Notes under the pieces: generated by a model | What the model was told of the DNA's origin: nothing | Seen by the model: only the letters and a program-made list of their open reading frames with translations | The model's database searches: none | Position numbers and translations under genes: made by a program | Shown here: in pieces, positions 1 to 12,904 of the stretch | Layout: each line of letters begins with the position of its first letter | How positions within the stretch are numbered: position 1 is the first letter of the stretch | NCBI GenBank assembly: GCA_032622095.1 | Contig: CP136068.1 | Span: forward strand, 113,223,546 to 113,287,545 | Reading direction: 5' to 3' | From: Siphonodentalium dalli | Taxonomy: Eukaryota > Mollusca > Scaphopoda > Gadilida > Siphonodentaliidae | DNA: 64,000 bases

Positions 1-69
1 ACTTTTAACGTCTTATTTTTGGCTTTCTGTTGAGTAAAATACGTCTATCCGCCTGGACAAACTATTGTT

Positions 70-500
70 CGATCGCCCGGAAACATGCCTATATGAGCGA
101 ATGTGGTCACGGTCAAGGACACGGTCGCACGTGAAATTGGACCCACCCATATTGTTCCCGGGATCAAAGTAGGCCTACATTATACCAAATTTGAATCGGA
201 TCTGTCGAGGTCCAGAAACATGCCTATATGAGCGAATATATGAGCGAGGTCAATGTCAAGGACATGGTCGCAAGTGAAATTGGATCCGCCCATATTGTTC
301 CCGTGATCAACTATACACAGCTACTAAATTTGAGTGGGATCGGTCAAGGTCCAGAAACATGCCTATATGAGCGTATTTGAGCGAGGTCAAGGTCAAGGAC
401 ACGATCTCACGTGAAATTAGACCCGCCCATATTGTTCCTCGGATCAAAGTAGGCATACACACCAAATTTGAGTCGGATCGGTCGGGCAGTTTTTCGAGTC
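70..500. repeat. Tandem repeat, about 137-bp unit, three copies
   Basis: Three successive units start with ACATGCCTATATGAGCG at about 83, 218 and 357. Each continues through a GGTCAAGGACA block, CCCATATTGTTCC and CAAATTTGA(A/G)T(C/G)GGATC. Spacing is 135 and 139 bp. The units have diverged by scattered substitutions. No conserved reading frame is visible. Confidence 0.8.
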
Positions 501-540
501 TATAACACAGATACATACATACAGACAGAAGTTCCAAAAC

Positions 541-3060
541 ATATATAATAGATAAAATACAAGACAGATAACTCTATATATATCCCGTCTACGGTCATGC
601 TTTCCGAAGTCCAGCGCTATGACATTTCACTATTGTTAACCGGCTATTGACTCTGGAAATTTTTGGGCTGCAAAACGCTTTATTTTTCAAACTAGCTGTC
701 GACTTTGTGAATTTTGATAGGCGTAACATAGGTTATTGAATAAGCATATACAGGCAGTGTAATTCATCGAAATTAATGACAAGTTGTGCAAATTTAAACT
801 TAATGCATAGTTTGTTGTGTTTATCTTTGTATACTTTCACAAAATTGGCAGTTTGAACCATGTACCATGGCAAATATTAGCCATAGTTTTACCCGTATAG
901 AACGATTAAATGGGGAGAGAACCGACTCGATCAGGAGAGAACCCAAACAATTATAAAAATTCGTGGATTTTGTCGTTGTTATGACTCGCACAATGAAAGT
1001 TTCGTTCTTAACACGCTCATTGGTGCCACAGATTGTGATGGGATAGAAAATAACTAATTGAATTATCATCTAGATGCCTCACACTTGCGTTTTAACTGTC
1101 AAACAGTCTTGAAAATGTATAATTTCGATCAGCAAGAACCGTCACAAATCAGTCAAGAACCATCACAAACCGGCGATAGAACGATTTCCGATGTAACAGT
1201 TCCTACACAGTGAAAAGTCCTGTACTAAATCATACGGAAAAGAAGTTGATAAATCACGACATCTACTGGATTGTGCTATAAATAGGCAAGAAGGGTTAAT
1301 AACAATTAAAGTCACGCGACGTCATGCGTTATTAATAGGAATTATAAATCCCTGGGTTTTTCCAATGATAAAGTATCTACTTTGTTGTGCATTTGGTGGA
1401 TCCATCTATTTACATGGGTCAGTACGGTGGTTCAGACCTACTGGGGCTTGATAACATTGGTAGATCATATAATAAAACACTTATTGCATTGTTTCGAGTT
1501 TGACATGAGGATTTATCAACCCTTGGAAGTTAATATTCACCTCGGCCTGGTGGGTGGATGGGTGGTTGGTTGGATTTTTTTTCCGCAACTAAAAAAAATA
1601 ATTCCTGCTTGTTTTTTAGTGTTTTGGCAATGAGTTGGGCTTCAAAACCACTTTGAATGAGAGAAATAATGTAATTCTAACTGGTAAACTGACTGCATGC
1701 AGTTATCGTGTTGTATTTTGTTGCAAATTTTGAAATCCAAGATGGCCGCTGGCAGCCATGTTTTTTTGGCCGAATGACCTCAAAATGACTCATTCCTATT
1801 TACATGTCCATGTTAACATCCATGATAAATAGTATGCACAGAAATTCATATACAGCTGTTTACAGTGAATTTCCCCCCGCAAATCTCTGTTTTAGTGTTA
1901 AAAGGGGGGGGTGGGTGTCAAAAAATGGTCGGAAAAAACTGCCAAAAACGGAAAAAAATTTGGCGGTGGGGGTGGGTGGGTACAAAAAATGATCGAAAGG
2001 GAAAAAATGCCATACGTGCCTGAAAACAAATTCCGACCCCCCCCCCCCCCTGTGTTCATCGTGTAATATTCAATGTGGGCGTAAACTATAACTACGGTTC
2101 ACAGTATGTAGTGAAATACAGGCATGTGTCACATGTTCCAGATTTAATACCATGATGAATCTGATGATACTGTGTGGTATTTCGTAATATTTACATAGCC
2201 CACGTGTGTTACACTAATTCCTGTTCAGTGATTGGTCAACTGCCGTATTGGGTCATGCGTTTAATATCTCAATGAAATACACAGTAACACGAACCGATGA
2301 GACCACATCGTTGACTTAGGGTTGTTTACATTGCTGTAGTTCTGTATACATATATGTGGGAAGTCACGTGTCACAAATTGTTGTGATCACAACATGATTA
2401 CTGATAGCGAACGCTACAACAATGTAAACACACCCTTATATCACCAAAAGTGGTAGATCGAATAACTGGGTGTGTGTTCTAAGTGAGCGGTGATATGCAG
2501 AATATTGGGCTAACATATGGTGCTGCCTGGGGTAATATCCTAACTGAAAATGCTAGATAATTATACGAAGTTAATGTATTTTATGTGTTTTATTGAAGGG
2601 TATAGCGATGTGGCAGTTGGAGCACATTTAACTTGAACCTCTCCGTGCCTAATGCTCGCATCGCTATATATACATAAAATCGTACCCGAGTATACCCGCG
2701 TGGAGGGAAATGGTTGTTGGGAATAACATCAACGGCAGATCAAGAACGAGTGTTGGGATTTTATCGTTGTCTTCTTTTATTCCAATGAGCTCTGCATCGG
2801 TAGCATCTTGAGAATATTTCAAGGACTACACCGGTGCAGTTTTTCTCAGTCAATATCGATGACCGCTAATCCATTGAGCACGTTGTCGAAAACTCGGAGA
2901 CGATTTTAGAAGAGTGACTCACTATAACATATTCAACACCGAAATCTTAAAAGGCGGAGATTAGCGAGCGCTATATCGGTATGCTGTAAACAACTTGGGG
3001 GCATTTCTAGCCAAAGTTCACCGAGTGGGGTCTACCGGTGTTGAGAGATTTGCTTATCGC
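541..3060. other. No gene recognised
   Basis: AT-rich sequence with no convincing coding exon. It holds a half-copy (about 1475-1545) of the fold-back seen at 6783-6928, a G-rich tract around 1896-1990, a C tract around 2037-2050, and a 21-bp near-duplicate (CAAGAACCRTCACAAA) at about 1131-1172. Confidence 0.6.
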
Positions 3061-3082
3061 ATACCCTTTATGTATTATCTGT

Positions 3083-3270
3083 TTACATAACATGGCGTTT
3101 GTTTACATAAGAGTACAAACATGACAATAACATGCAATTACGCGATATTTATAATTGGTATAAGAACAAAACTGTTCGATAATATTATATTCTGTATCTT
3201 CATGTCGGTTTTAACGGACGTGAATATTTTAACAGCAATAACGACCACCAACTCTTACCGTATCTTTAAA
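3083..3270 (-). mobile_element. Degenerate end of a family P MITE
   Basis: This matches the last 190 bp of the family P elements in minus orientation: GTTTACATAA, then ATTGGTATAAGAACAAA, GAATATTTTAACAGCA and the end CCGTATCTTTAA. It is more diverged than the full copies and lacks the other half. Confidence 0.6.
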
Positions 3271-3812
3271 GTATATACGCAGTCGAATACGGCCAGAATT
3301 TGGTACAGTTCTTGGATACGTTTTCTTCCATCAAGTTGGAACACACAGCGACGCTCTCGGAGAAACGGAATACGGACTCAGAGAAATGGGAATTATTACA
3401 TATCTATCAATGTAATTCGCATCATCGCACGAGTTTCCAGACGTGTGATAATTCTCATGATCGCACTAGTGCAATCTGTCAACGGAACTATTTCATTCAG
3501 TGTTGTTAGACTGATTCTCGCCGTTACTATTTTTACTTTTTCAATCACGACAATAAAGAAACAATAAGCGATCAATCGATGAGATGATTCAATCAAGTAG
3601 TTTCATTTCAAGAATATGTGTGTCGAGGCACAGAATTTAATTTCAAACGCATCATTAAAGATGGGTCAAGGTCACTCGCGGATAGACGGGATCCCTGTCT
3701 GATTGTTGCGTTAACCCTAAAATGCCGTTAAAACTCAATTAAATTCACATTTTCAGTACCGGAGATGTACGATTGTGAGTCAACTTACTATGATACGGTA
3801 ATATGTAATACA

Positions 3813-3977
3813 AATAGAACCGCATGAGTGTCTGGTTTTTGACGAATTATCGCACTCGATTTGTTGGCGGAACGCGATACCTCTCGTGCGGGACTGCGTC
3901 CCGCACTCGAGGTATCGCTCCACCAACAAATCTCGTGCCATAATTTCGTCAAAATCCAGACACTCATGCTGTTCTAT
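3813..3977. mobile_element. Fold-back element (hairpin)
   Basis: Inverted repeat with arms of about 75 bp (outer AATAGAAC..GCATGAGTGTCTGG, inner GCGATACCTC) around the loop GTGCGGGACTGCGTCCCGCAC, which is itself palindromic. Arms differ by only a few substitutions. It is most likely a MITE; no coding capacity. Confidence 0.75.
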
Positions 3978-4224
3978 CTATTTATATCATACAGCAAAAT
4001 GTTGCAAATATACGTCGATGCGACAAACTAAGCACTCGTCAGTCAGCGTGTCGTTCGACGGCTTATCATGTTGCCGTCCGCGAATGTTTTCTTCTGAGGA
4101 ATCGAACTGGCAACATATCCGCAGTTGGACGGAAGTGGCAGCTGAATCAAGTCTCAGATGTAATCATTGTCATTATCAATCCTGGTCATCTGGTCCTGCT
4201 GAATAGCTATGATGTTGCTGTGTC

Positions 4225-5095
4225 ATGTCGAATTCGCTAGGGTGTTGGTGGCTCCTGACTAATTGTCTAGGGACTAGGCTGTTGGTGGCTCCTGACCAAT
4301 TGTCTAGGGACTAGGGTGTTGGTGGCTCCTGATTAATTGTCTAGGGACTAGAGTGTTGGTGCCTCCTGACTAATTGTCTAGGATGCTGGCGGCTCCTGAC
4401 TAATTGTCTAAGGACTATGGTGTTGGTGGCTCCTGACTAATTGTCTAAGGACTATGATGCTGGCGGCTCCTGACTAATTGTCTAAGGAATATGGTGCTGG
4501 TTGCTCCTGACTAAGTGTCTATGGACTAGGGGTTGGTGGCTCCTGACTAATTGTCTATGGACTAGGGATTGGTGGCTCCTGACTAATTGTCTATGGACTA
4601 GGGATTGGTTGCTCCTGACTAAGTGTCTATGGACTAGGGGTTGGTGGCTCCTGACTAATTGTCTATGGACTAGGGGTTGGTGGCTCCTGACTAATTGCCT
4701 AGGTACTAGAGTGTTGGTGGCTCCTGACTAATTGTCTAAGGACTATGATGTTGGTGGCTCCTGACTAATTGTCTAAGGACTATGATGCTGGCGGCTCCTG
4801 ACTAATTGTCTAAGGAATATGGTGCTGGTTGCTCCTGACTAAGTGTCTATGGACTAGGGGTTGGTGGCTCCTGACTAATTGTCTATGGACTAGGGATTGG
4901 TGGCTCCTGACTAATTGTCTATGGACTAGGGATTGGTGGCTCCTGACTAATTGTCTATGGACTAGGGATTGGTGGCTCCTGACTAATTGTCTAGGGACTA
5001 GTGTGCTGGTTGCTCCTGACTAATTGTCTGGGGACTAGGGATTGGTGGCTCCTGTCGAATTGTCTAGGGGTGTTGGTGGCTCCTGACTAATTGTT
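4225..5095. repeat. 36-37 bp minisatellite with higher-order structure
   Basis: About 23 tandem units of the form GGTGGCTCCTGACTAATTG followed by TCTAxGGACTAGGGxTTGGT. Variants (GTTGCTCC, CTAAGTGTC, AGGAATATGG) recur in the same order around 4457-4560 and 4785-4890, giving a second-order period of 328 bp. Reading frames across it are artefacts of the repeat. Confidence 0.9.
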
Positions 5096-5728
5096 CATCA
5101 ATATTTCATTTCTACGACGACGCGGCATTCCCAGCATGGAGTAATAAACCGTTTCTAAATATGGAGTACATTCCCTGGCGTAGTAAACGTTTGTGAGAAT
5201 CGTAGTATTTAGAAATAGTTATAAATACAACTAGATGCGAAAGAATAATTATTCATAGAATATCGCTGACTGATAACAAAAACTCGAAGGTGATGTCTCC
5301 TATATTGCATTGAGTAAAATTTATTATGGATATATCTACTGTATTCAGTTTTCCAACAATAGCTGAGTTTGATAATGCGTGGGGAGATTGTCAACACGTC
5401 ATTGACATCTGATCTCTGACGTGATCTGCCTATGCCATAAACCAATGAAAACGCGCGCAGTCTGCGTCACTCTCCAATGAAATGGATGGAATCCCTTCAA
5501 CACAGGACCTAATTTTAATAGAGAGTTCTAGAGCAGTAATTCCGATATAGGATTTTCGTCTTATGTTCAATGAGACTGAGCATTTATGTGAGAGTAAAAT
5601 TAAAGTAAAAAATTTTTAATGGCGAGTATTTCCATGCACATTTCAAGGCCAAAGGTTACAGTTGGTAATATATTATATTTTGCTAGTTGAAATGAACCTG
5701 TTCCAATAGTATATTGATTTTGTTTGTT
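5096..5728. other. No gene recognised
   Basis: AT-rich single-copy-looking sequence between the minisatellite and a family P element. I saw no exon signature or repeat. Confidence 0.5.
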
Positions 5729-6256
5729 TTAAAGGCACAGGCGTTCGTTGCAGAAATATCCATATGTGTTCAAAATCCCATCAACAGAAGGAATATTAAA
5801 ATATATATAGTTTTGTTCATAGCCAAACATAATTAGCGCGTAAATAGTATATTTTCGTAATGACCTACGATGGGTGTACGTAAAAAAGAGCCTGCTCGTG
5901 TTACAGAAGTTTTGCTTCTGTTTAAATAACACTAGCGCAATTATATTGGTCAATCACACACAAATGATATAAACGCTCTTTATTATTTCCATATCAGGAA
6001 AACAGTAACAAATAACGCTCTTTATGTTTACCATATCCGGATCCAAGCAAAAGCCAGGTTCTGTAACGTTTTTTGCTTTTGTTTACATAACAAAGTAAAA
6101 CATTTGACAATAACATACTGTTTATGCCATATTTTCTGATTGGTATAAGAACAACGTATGTCTATATTTTTACTATTATTTCTGTTTATGGCGGTTTTTG
6201 ACGGAGGTAAATATTTTAACAGCATACTCACCCACCAATGCCGCCCGTATCTTTAA
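5729..6256 (-). mobile_element. Family P MITE, full length, minus orientation
   Basis: 528 bp bounded by TTAA at both edges (5729-5732, 6253-6256). Termini are AGGCACAGGCG-like and CCGCCCGTATCT. Inside are two copies of the motif AACGCTCTTTATxxxTxxCCATATC about 60 bp apart. There is no transposase. TTAA flanks suggest a piggyBac-type mobilising enzyme (inference). Confidence 0.85.
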
Positions 6257-6782
6257 AGTAAGTGATGGGTTCTATTTTTAGCAAACTAATATAATTTACC
6301 TAGGCACATCGCCATTAAATGTTATGACTGTGTAATGAGAAGCCTTCTTTGGTTGCCCGATAACGGATTCATTCTCCGGAGATATTTTTTTTTTTTTTTT
6401 ATTTTATTTACAGTGTAGCTTGTTGATGATTTATTCCCATAAAAAGCAGAATGCATTATTTTTATTTTTTACAAAAACTGCCGAGAATTTGGGACTAGCA
6501 CATGCAGCAAAATTCAAAAGATAGAAACTGGGCTATATATACGTTTATTATATGATCATAAGTTTCTTTCCCAATTCCTATGTTAAAACGTAACGAAAGT
6601 ATCGAGATATTTAACGATGTTCACCTCATTAATCAAACAAGAGGTTAATAACAGTTCTGAGTGACGTCAGATACTTCAGGGGTTAACATAACTTATTGTC
6701 AGACCTGAAAATAGATAGGATTTTCCCAGCGACGTTTAACATCACAACGTCTTGTCCAATCAAAGCGCGTTTCATATAAGAA
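6257..6782. other. No gene recognised
   Basis: AT-rich sequence with a T16 run near 6388. No coding or repeat signature was recognised. Confidence 0.5.
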
Positions 6783-6928
6783 AACAGTTATCAAATTGTT
6801 TCTTGGTTGACACGAGGAATTGTCAGCCCTTGGAAGTCAATATTCACCTCGGCCTACGGCCTTGGTGAATATTGCCTTCCTCCGGTTGACAATTCATCGT
6901 GTCAACCTCGAAACAATGCGATAACTGT
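6783..6928. mobile_element. Fold-back element
   Basis: Inverted repeat: CAGTTATC..TTGTTTC..GTTGACACGA..AATATTCACC against GGTGAATATT..TCGTGTCAAC..GAAACAA..GATAACTG, around the short loop TCGGCCTACGGCC. A solo half copy lies at about 1475-1545, which supports mobility. Confidence 0.75.
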
Positions 6929-6973
6929 ATAATGTCACTATAATTTCGACCAAAACATACAGTCGAATTACAA

Positions 6974-7122
6974 AAGAAATATATACACTGCGCATCGGCG
7001 TGTATAGTATAATTTGACCACATAAACTGGTTTGTAGGACTCCGCTTCGCGTCGTCATACAATCAGTTTCTTTGTGGTCAAATTCTACTATATACACGCC
7101 GATGCGCAGTGTATTTATTTCT
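6974..7122. mobile_element. Fold-back element with GACGACGCG loop
   Basis: Near-perfect inverted repeat: ATACACTGCGCATCGGCGTG on the left, its complement on the right. The loop contains AGGACTCCGCTTCGCGTCGTC. The same loop, inverted, sits in the fold-back at 39701-39845. This one lies only 45 bp from the preceding hairpin. Confidence 0.8.
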
Positions 7123-8827
7123 TAATTATTCTGAGAAACAAAACTGTCCATATATATTCATTTGGAAATTGGCCAGATCAAATGAGAATAAATTTTAACC
7201 AACACAAATCTTTAATAAAACATGTTAGATTTAATGACATTATGTATACGTATGTCAGTGGTCAGTCCAACGCAGCGAGGGGAATTAACTCTGCTTTTTA
7301 TATATATGTAATTTGTAATGAAATATCAGCACATGTTTACTGTATCTGGTTTATTTTATTACATGTTTATTCTTAACATCAAATAGTGATTCAGAGAGAC
7401 ATATAAAATGAAACGAATGCTTAATCAAAGAATCAAACCTAGAAAGTACTATGTGTGTACTGAAATTTTCAGTCTAAAATAAAAAAGTATAGTGCATCCT
7501 ATTATTATAAAAAATATTACGTAATATCAGCTTGTTACGTCATGCCTCCCGATGGCGGATATTAGCATTTCACCGCTGCAATCGAATCTCATAATTCTAT
7601 CCTTACCCCATCCACCACTCATTCGATCAAGGAGTATTGTTCTGTCTTTATGTGATGGGACTTAGAAAATATAAAAATACACCTTGGAGTTTTTCCCACG
7701 ATATTGTCGATACTGTTCTAAAAACAAATTTTATCAATCTCAATTTGCCGGTATTTTGATATACTTTGTTTCAACCTCCACAATTTTGATCAACCCTTAT
7801 TTGATCTCCACATAGGCATATATAATGCAGGTGAAACTGAAAATGTATTCTGCCTTATATATTTGCCATGCATCCTATGAATCCGCAGAACTAGTATATC
7901 TTCTTACTAGTTATAGAATATTAAAAAATCAAATGTATACGGGGCCCGAAACAACTCCAGTACACCAACGGCGAGATCTACCAAGCTTGTTTATTCTACT
8001 CACGCATCTACCCACGGATTAAAATCAAACAATGCAAGCGCGAAGTATTGCGTGTGTATTGTGCTGATATGCGTGCATAAATGGTCGCATATTGCATGGT
8101 ATGGCGTGATTGTTTGATAGGATCATCATTAGCTAACATCGGTTGTTAGATTGGCATTGAGATTAACGGTTTATTTTGGCGAGTCGATTTTGATGTTGGG
8201 TCACATGTCATGAATATTTGTTAATGGCGGAATAGACGCTCTTTTTCTTTTTCGATTTTGCTCAATATTTTTTGCTTTCGGTAATTTCGCAAAAATAATA
8301 CAATGAATGTGCAATAAATACTAATCTCAATATGATGATTCCACGATCAATATAAAGTGGCGAAATGATTTTACAAGATCCACGGGCCGATATGACAGCA
8401 TAAGACTATACCATTGGTACGATTTTCCTTGGTACGGTTTTCATTTGTACGGTTTTCATTGGCGTTTTTTCAATACCATTAAGTAATTATATCTTACCAA
8501 TCAGCCTGTTAATATGGTGTATTATTGACCAGATATTGAACATTAACAGGGGAAGCGTTACTATGTGTTGATCAACTCCGATAAATAGCGTCCACGCTTT
8601 CGTTCCACACATGAGTAGACAATGAAGAGCATTCTCGATTATGAGAATCTGTATAAGTTTTCAACTGTAATTATGTTGCAGCAAGTATTTTTCTTTTCTT
8701 TCATGTTTTGCCTGGTAAGATACACATTACCTCGGGGTTACATCGGATCGTGGATTGTTTTTATCTGCATGCATGGATACTTCATATATACTTTTTACGA
8801 TACTGTGATCGTACATTGTGATTGCAA
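7123..8827. other. No gene recognised; probable 3' flank of the cysteine-rich gene
   Basis: AT-rich sequence with three tandem 15-mers (TTGGTACGGTTTTCA) at about 8413-8459. For the minus-strand gene ending at 8828, a possible AATAAA lies at 8175-8170. That assignment is a guess, because the implied 3' UTR would be about 650 bases. Confidence 0.4.
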
Positions 8828-9662
8828 TTAGGCTGCTTGTGTAAATTCCGTTACGAAATTTTGTGGAGTGGTGCAACGATAACCTGAAACTGATAAAGGG
8901 TTGGCTCCCGTACCCACACCGACAGCTCCAACAAGGCCAATGAATCCATTGTCAGCGAGGACCGCTGATACCGACGCTCCAATTTCTACCAAGGGGATGT
9001 CGTAGCCTGCCGCAAGGACTTCGCTCTCTCCAGGTATTGAGTCCATGGACTTCCAAAGCCCTAAGTTGATAGATGCGCCGATTGTTACGTCTGACGTAAC
9101 GCCATAACAAGCGCCGACAAAGCATATACCCTTGTTTGATGTTGTATCAATTGCAATCCCGTATTCAGCGACGCCCCCAATTCCAACCGCAGCGTCAATG
9201 GAGTAAGATATCGAGACGACGTTCCACTCTTTGAGTGCTGCGCATTTGCTGGAGGTCTTCATCAGCTCGATGTGCGGTCTGACATTAACGTACATAGCAT
9301 AGCAAACGGCATAAGCTAGTTTACCCTCAACACCTTTGGCTGATTCGAATGCACCGTAGATAGGATCGCATCCCCCGTCAAAATTTGCGCATTTTGGAAA
9401 GCTAAAGCAGGTGGCGAGTATCCCCGCCCGTACCTCCGACATCTTCTGGCATTGGGTGCCGGTGTCCGTCGTGTCGCCAGAACATTTGGCCCAGCAGACG
9501 TTCAAAACGCCCGTGTAGCCGCTCATACAACTTGGATAGCAGAATCCGACTTGTTGTTCTTCGTCATCAGCACATTGCATGGCCGTTGGTACTCCTTTGC
9601 TTTGAACATTCTTCGTTATTGTTTTCTCCTTTCGTTTGCACACGCAACCGAAGTTTTCATAT
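8828..9662 (-). CDS. Terminal exon of a cysteine-rich protein with Gly-rich C-terminal domain
   Basis: Last exon, 277 codons plus TAA. It follows a good acceptor (CTATGCCTTCAG at 9663) and begins with the third base of a codon, matching the upstream exon that ends in two bases. The first part is cysteine-rich: YENFGCVCKR, then CYPSCMSGYTGVLNVCWAKC, which closely repeats a module in exon 24665-24851. The second half (about residues 130-277) is nearly Cys-free and rich in Gly, Ala, Val and Ser, with GVGTGANPLSVSGYRC near the end, suggesting beta strands. I do not recognise a named family and see no catalytic motif. A secreted or surface role is inferred from the cysteine pattern only; no signal peptide lies in the window. 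Base composition is clearly richer in GC than the flanks. Confidence 0.85.
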
Positions 9663-9930
9663 CTGAAGGCATAGAAAATAGAGAGGTTGGCAAACTTACA
9701 ATTAACAGCTACAAACATGGATGGTTGAATCAGGTCAGGCACATCCCGAAATCAACTATTGTGGCTATATTCAACAATAATAAGTAAATATCGTGGATAT
9801 CGTCGTTATGTGAATTCGATACAAGAGGAATAACCCAACATCATATTTAACACAAAAAATATTTTAAAAAAACAGTGTCATACTAAATATAATAAATTTT
9901 TTTTTTTTATGATAAGGAAGTCAACTAACA

Positions 9931-10329
9931 GTCATTTGCAGAATGAGGTCCCCAGAGGGTGAATTTAGTGACGCTATCCCGCATAGCGGGCTAGCGTCAC
10001 TAAATTCACCCTCTGTGGACCTCATAGTGCTAAGACACTCGACTGCTATGGCAGACATAGGATCAGATTGAAGTTCCCCAGTTGAAGTTGGTGATGTTCA
10101 CCCATTGGGCACCTCAATTATGAATTTTATCTTCTACACATTAGGGGATATAGAAACTTCCTAGAAGGAAATTTAACTAAAAACAATGTTAATTTGATAC
10201 TATAGATACTTCCCAGAAGATGAGGCCTAAGCAGAATGAGGTCTCCAGAGGGTAAATTTGGTGATGCTAGCCCGCTGTGCGGGATAGCATCACTAATTTA
10301 CCCTCTGGGGACCTCATTCTGCAAATGAC
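9931..10329. mobile_element. Family E MITE made of two hairpins
   Basis: 399 bp bounded by GTCATTTGCAGAATGAGGT and its complement. Each end carries a hairpin: GGGTGAATTTAGTGACGCTA with its complement, and a close variant at 10245-10305. The architecture is terminal repeat, hairpin, AT spacer, hairpin, terminal repeat, as in family A, but the sequences are unrelated. Relics flank the P element at 13264. Confidence 0.85.
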
Positions 10330-10418
10330 AAGAAACGCTATTTGGTCTAAATTTTGTTTTGACGTAGCGAGTGAATGATCGTGTTAATGTCATTTAGAAT
10401 GAAATACTGGTGTCATTA

Positions 10419-10846
10419 TTAACCCTTTCGGTGCCAGGTCCGATTTGTGTATCAACCCATATACCCTATATATAAGAGAATGCATTGGCCTTACAATTTT
10501 TCATCATTTGTTATTATTTTTTACATTTTTTTACAATTTTAATATTTTTTTCTTATATTCTTTAACAGACTTATTTTGTAGGTTTGGTGCCAGGGAATCT
10601 TACGTTTTTCATGGGCATCAAAATTATTACTATGAATACTTGGTGATAGTTTTGAGTTATAACATGCCCCCAAGGTTTTATCTAGTTTGTTTTTAAATTC
10701 GCTATAGCATGCCTAAGCATACCCACAACAAATTTCAACCCAAAAAACATAAAAATAAAAAAAACTTTTTTTTATTTTTTTCGGGCCGATTTTACAGACC
10801 GTAAATTAGGGCCGATTAGATCGGCCCCTGGTACTGAAAGGGTTAA
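10419..10846. mobile_element. Family C MITE, TTAA-flanked
   Basis: 428 bp. Ends are TTAACCCTTTCGGTGCCAG and CTGGTACTGAAAGGGTTAA. It contains one arm of the ATATATAAGAGAATGCATTGGC hairpin used by family A and a long AT-rich T/A spacer. No ORF. A piggyBac-type TTAA element is the likely class (inference). Confidence 0.8.
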
Positions 10847-11102
10847 ATAAAATAAGCCGGCGCAAAATGGTGCAAAACGAATTTTGTCTGGAGACTGTTC
10901 ATTTGCTGGAATGTAGTCACTAGTGCAATTTAGCTGTTCACACAGTTTCCACACAACAACAACACGGAAATTGTGTAATACAAATTCAACTATAATAGTT
11001 AGATATAACTATAATAATTTAAATCAGGATGTGCCTGACCTGACAATTGGCTCCAACGGATGTTGTTGTGTTGTTTTGTATCTAATGCATGGTGCGTCAA
11101 AC

Positions 11103-11160
<58 letters not shown>

Positions 11161-11221
11161 CTCTCTCTCTCCCTCACTCTCACTGTCTCTCTCTCACTCT
11201 CTCTCACTCTCTTTCTCTCTC

Positions 11222-11250
<29 letters not shown>
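11103..11250. repeat. (CT)n microsatellite, about 148 bp
   Basis: Polypyrimidine run of CT dinucleotides with scattered C, A and G interruptions. Long Ser/Leu or Arg/Glu frames across it are artefacts. Confidence 0.95.
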
Positions 11251-11254
<4 letters not shown>

Positions 11255-11805
11255 TTCCGTCACACGAGGTAACATTTATTCCACGAGGAGAGGACTTTAA
11301 AAAAGCATCTTGCTTGTTGTCCAATCCTCTTTCTAAATCTATGTATCTATATGTGCATTGTGTTTGTGTAAAATGTTTGATGTTTTGAAAATAAATATTG
11401 TTTACACCAATTGGTTCCATACCATATCATGAATCTCTACTTTGGTTTAAGGCCGAAGAGATCGTACCCATCGTAAAATCGTGTGAATATTTTCTTTTAT
11501 ATTCTGAACGTTATACCATTGACCAAACAATATATTTCTAATTTTTATACTTGTTCATGCAAAATATATTGCATAATTGGGATGGCCGCAGCTCGGGATG
11601 CATCATTTTTGAGAGCCGATTTCGCAAAAAAATCGCAAAAGCTCATTGCCCGCGGGAAATTTCATGATTGTAAGCGATGCAAATCAAAATCGGCTCAACA
11701 AAGTCACCTAAATCATGCTGTCTCGATATGGAACTTTCACTTCTGTAAAATATATTATTAAGGAACACTAACAATTATTAAAGAAGAAATATATTATTAG
11801 CTATA
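11251..11805. other. No gene recognised
   Basis: AT-rich. A slightly GC-richer patch at 11580-11720 has a short open frame, but it has no family match or splice support. Confidence 0.4.
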
Positions 11806-11946
11806 TTAATCATACGGGCGGCGTTGGCGGTGGGTATGCTGTTAAAATATTCACCTCCGTCAAAAACCGCCACAAACAGAAAGAATAGTAAAATATAGAC
11901 AGGCTTTGTTCTTATACCAATCAGAAATATGGCATAAACAGTATGT
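11806..11946 (+). mobile_element. Truncated family P MITE (5' end only)
   Basis: Starts TTAATCATACGGGCGGCG and matches the first 140 bp of family P through CAGTATGT, then breaks off shortly before a copy of repeat R. Confidence 0.8.
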
Positions 11947-11971
11947 GAGAAAATATTTTTGGCAGTGAGTA

Positions 11972-12253
11972 GTCCAATATCTGGTATTAAACATAGTCCC
12001 ATGTTAGGGGTCACAGCCCTAGTTCCGTCATGACCGTAGTGCTTACGATGTACCCTTCAATTTGCGAAAGCGGTCATGTTGTTGTTGAATTATCACAGCT
12101 GTTTCGGAGAAAATCATGGCACCATGCACCTCTGATGTACTATTAGAATATAAAAACGTCTAAGGCTGATGGAGTTGGCGTTTTCGTTGGGATAGAATAT
12201 CAACGATCATTTAATGTGGTACCCCCGCCCCCCCACATTACTCGTACGACACA
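11972..12253. repeat. Repeat R, copy 1
   Basis: 282 bp nearly identical to 36748-37029: GTCCAATATCTGG, CATGTTAGGGGTCAC, a C tract, then ATTACTCGTACGACACA. Both copies abut a family P element at the same point. R may be part of a larger mobile or duplicated unit. Confidence 0.85.
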
Positions 12254-12780
12254 TTAAACATACGGGCGGCGTTGGCGGTGGGTATGCTGTTAAAATATTA
12301 ACCTCCGTCAAAAACCGCCATAAACAGAAAGAATAGTAAAATATAGACATACCTTGTTCCTATACCAATCAGAAATATGGCATAAACAGTATGTTATTGT
12401 CAATTAGTTTTCCTTTGTTATGTAAACAAAAGCAAAAAACGTTACAGAACCTGGCTTTTGTTTAGATCCGGATATGGTAAACATAAAGAGCGTTATGTGT
12501 TACTGTTTTCCTGATATGTAAATAATAAAGAGCGTTTATATAATTTGTGTGTGATTAACCAATAGAATTGCGCTGTGTTATTTAAACAGAAGCACAACTT
12601 CTGTAACACGAGCAGGCTCTTTTTTACGTACACCATCGTACGTCTTGACGAAAATATACTATGTACGCGCTAATTATGTTTGGCATATGAACAAAACTAT
12701 ATATATTTTAATATGCCTTCTGTTGATGGCATTTTGAACAAATATGAATATTTCTGCAACGAACGCCGCTCGTGCCTTAA
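12254..12780 (+). mobile_element. Family P MITE, full length
   Basis: 527 bp bounded by TTAA. Ends are ATACGGGCGGCGTT and ACGCCGCTCGTGCC. Internal landmarks are GATATGGTAAACATAAAGAG and AATAATAAAGAGCGTTTATA. With R it forms an 809-bp unit repeated at 36748-37551. Confidence 0.88.
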
Positions 12781-12904
12781 ATGGTTTGCTTAATAATGAG
12801 AAAAACTCACAAATGATTCCGCTTAATCTGATGTATTCAACTATATGATTATAGTATGTACGTGTGCGTGGATATGAAATACAAGCCATCTATTATATTA
12901 TTTA

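Noticed and set aside
11097-11420. Arg/Glu- or Ser/Leu-rich ORFs
   Set aside because: They are translations of the CT microsatellite.
11483-11761. Open frame starting MAAARDASFLRADF
   Set aside because: Short, no homology recognised, and no splice or polyadenylation context.
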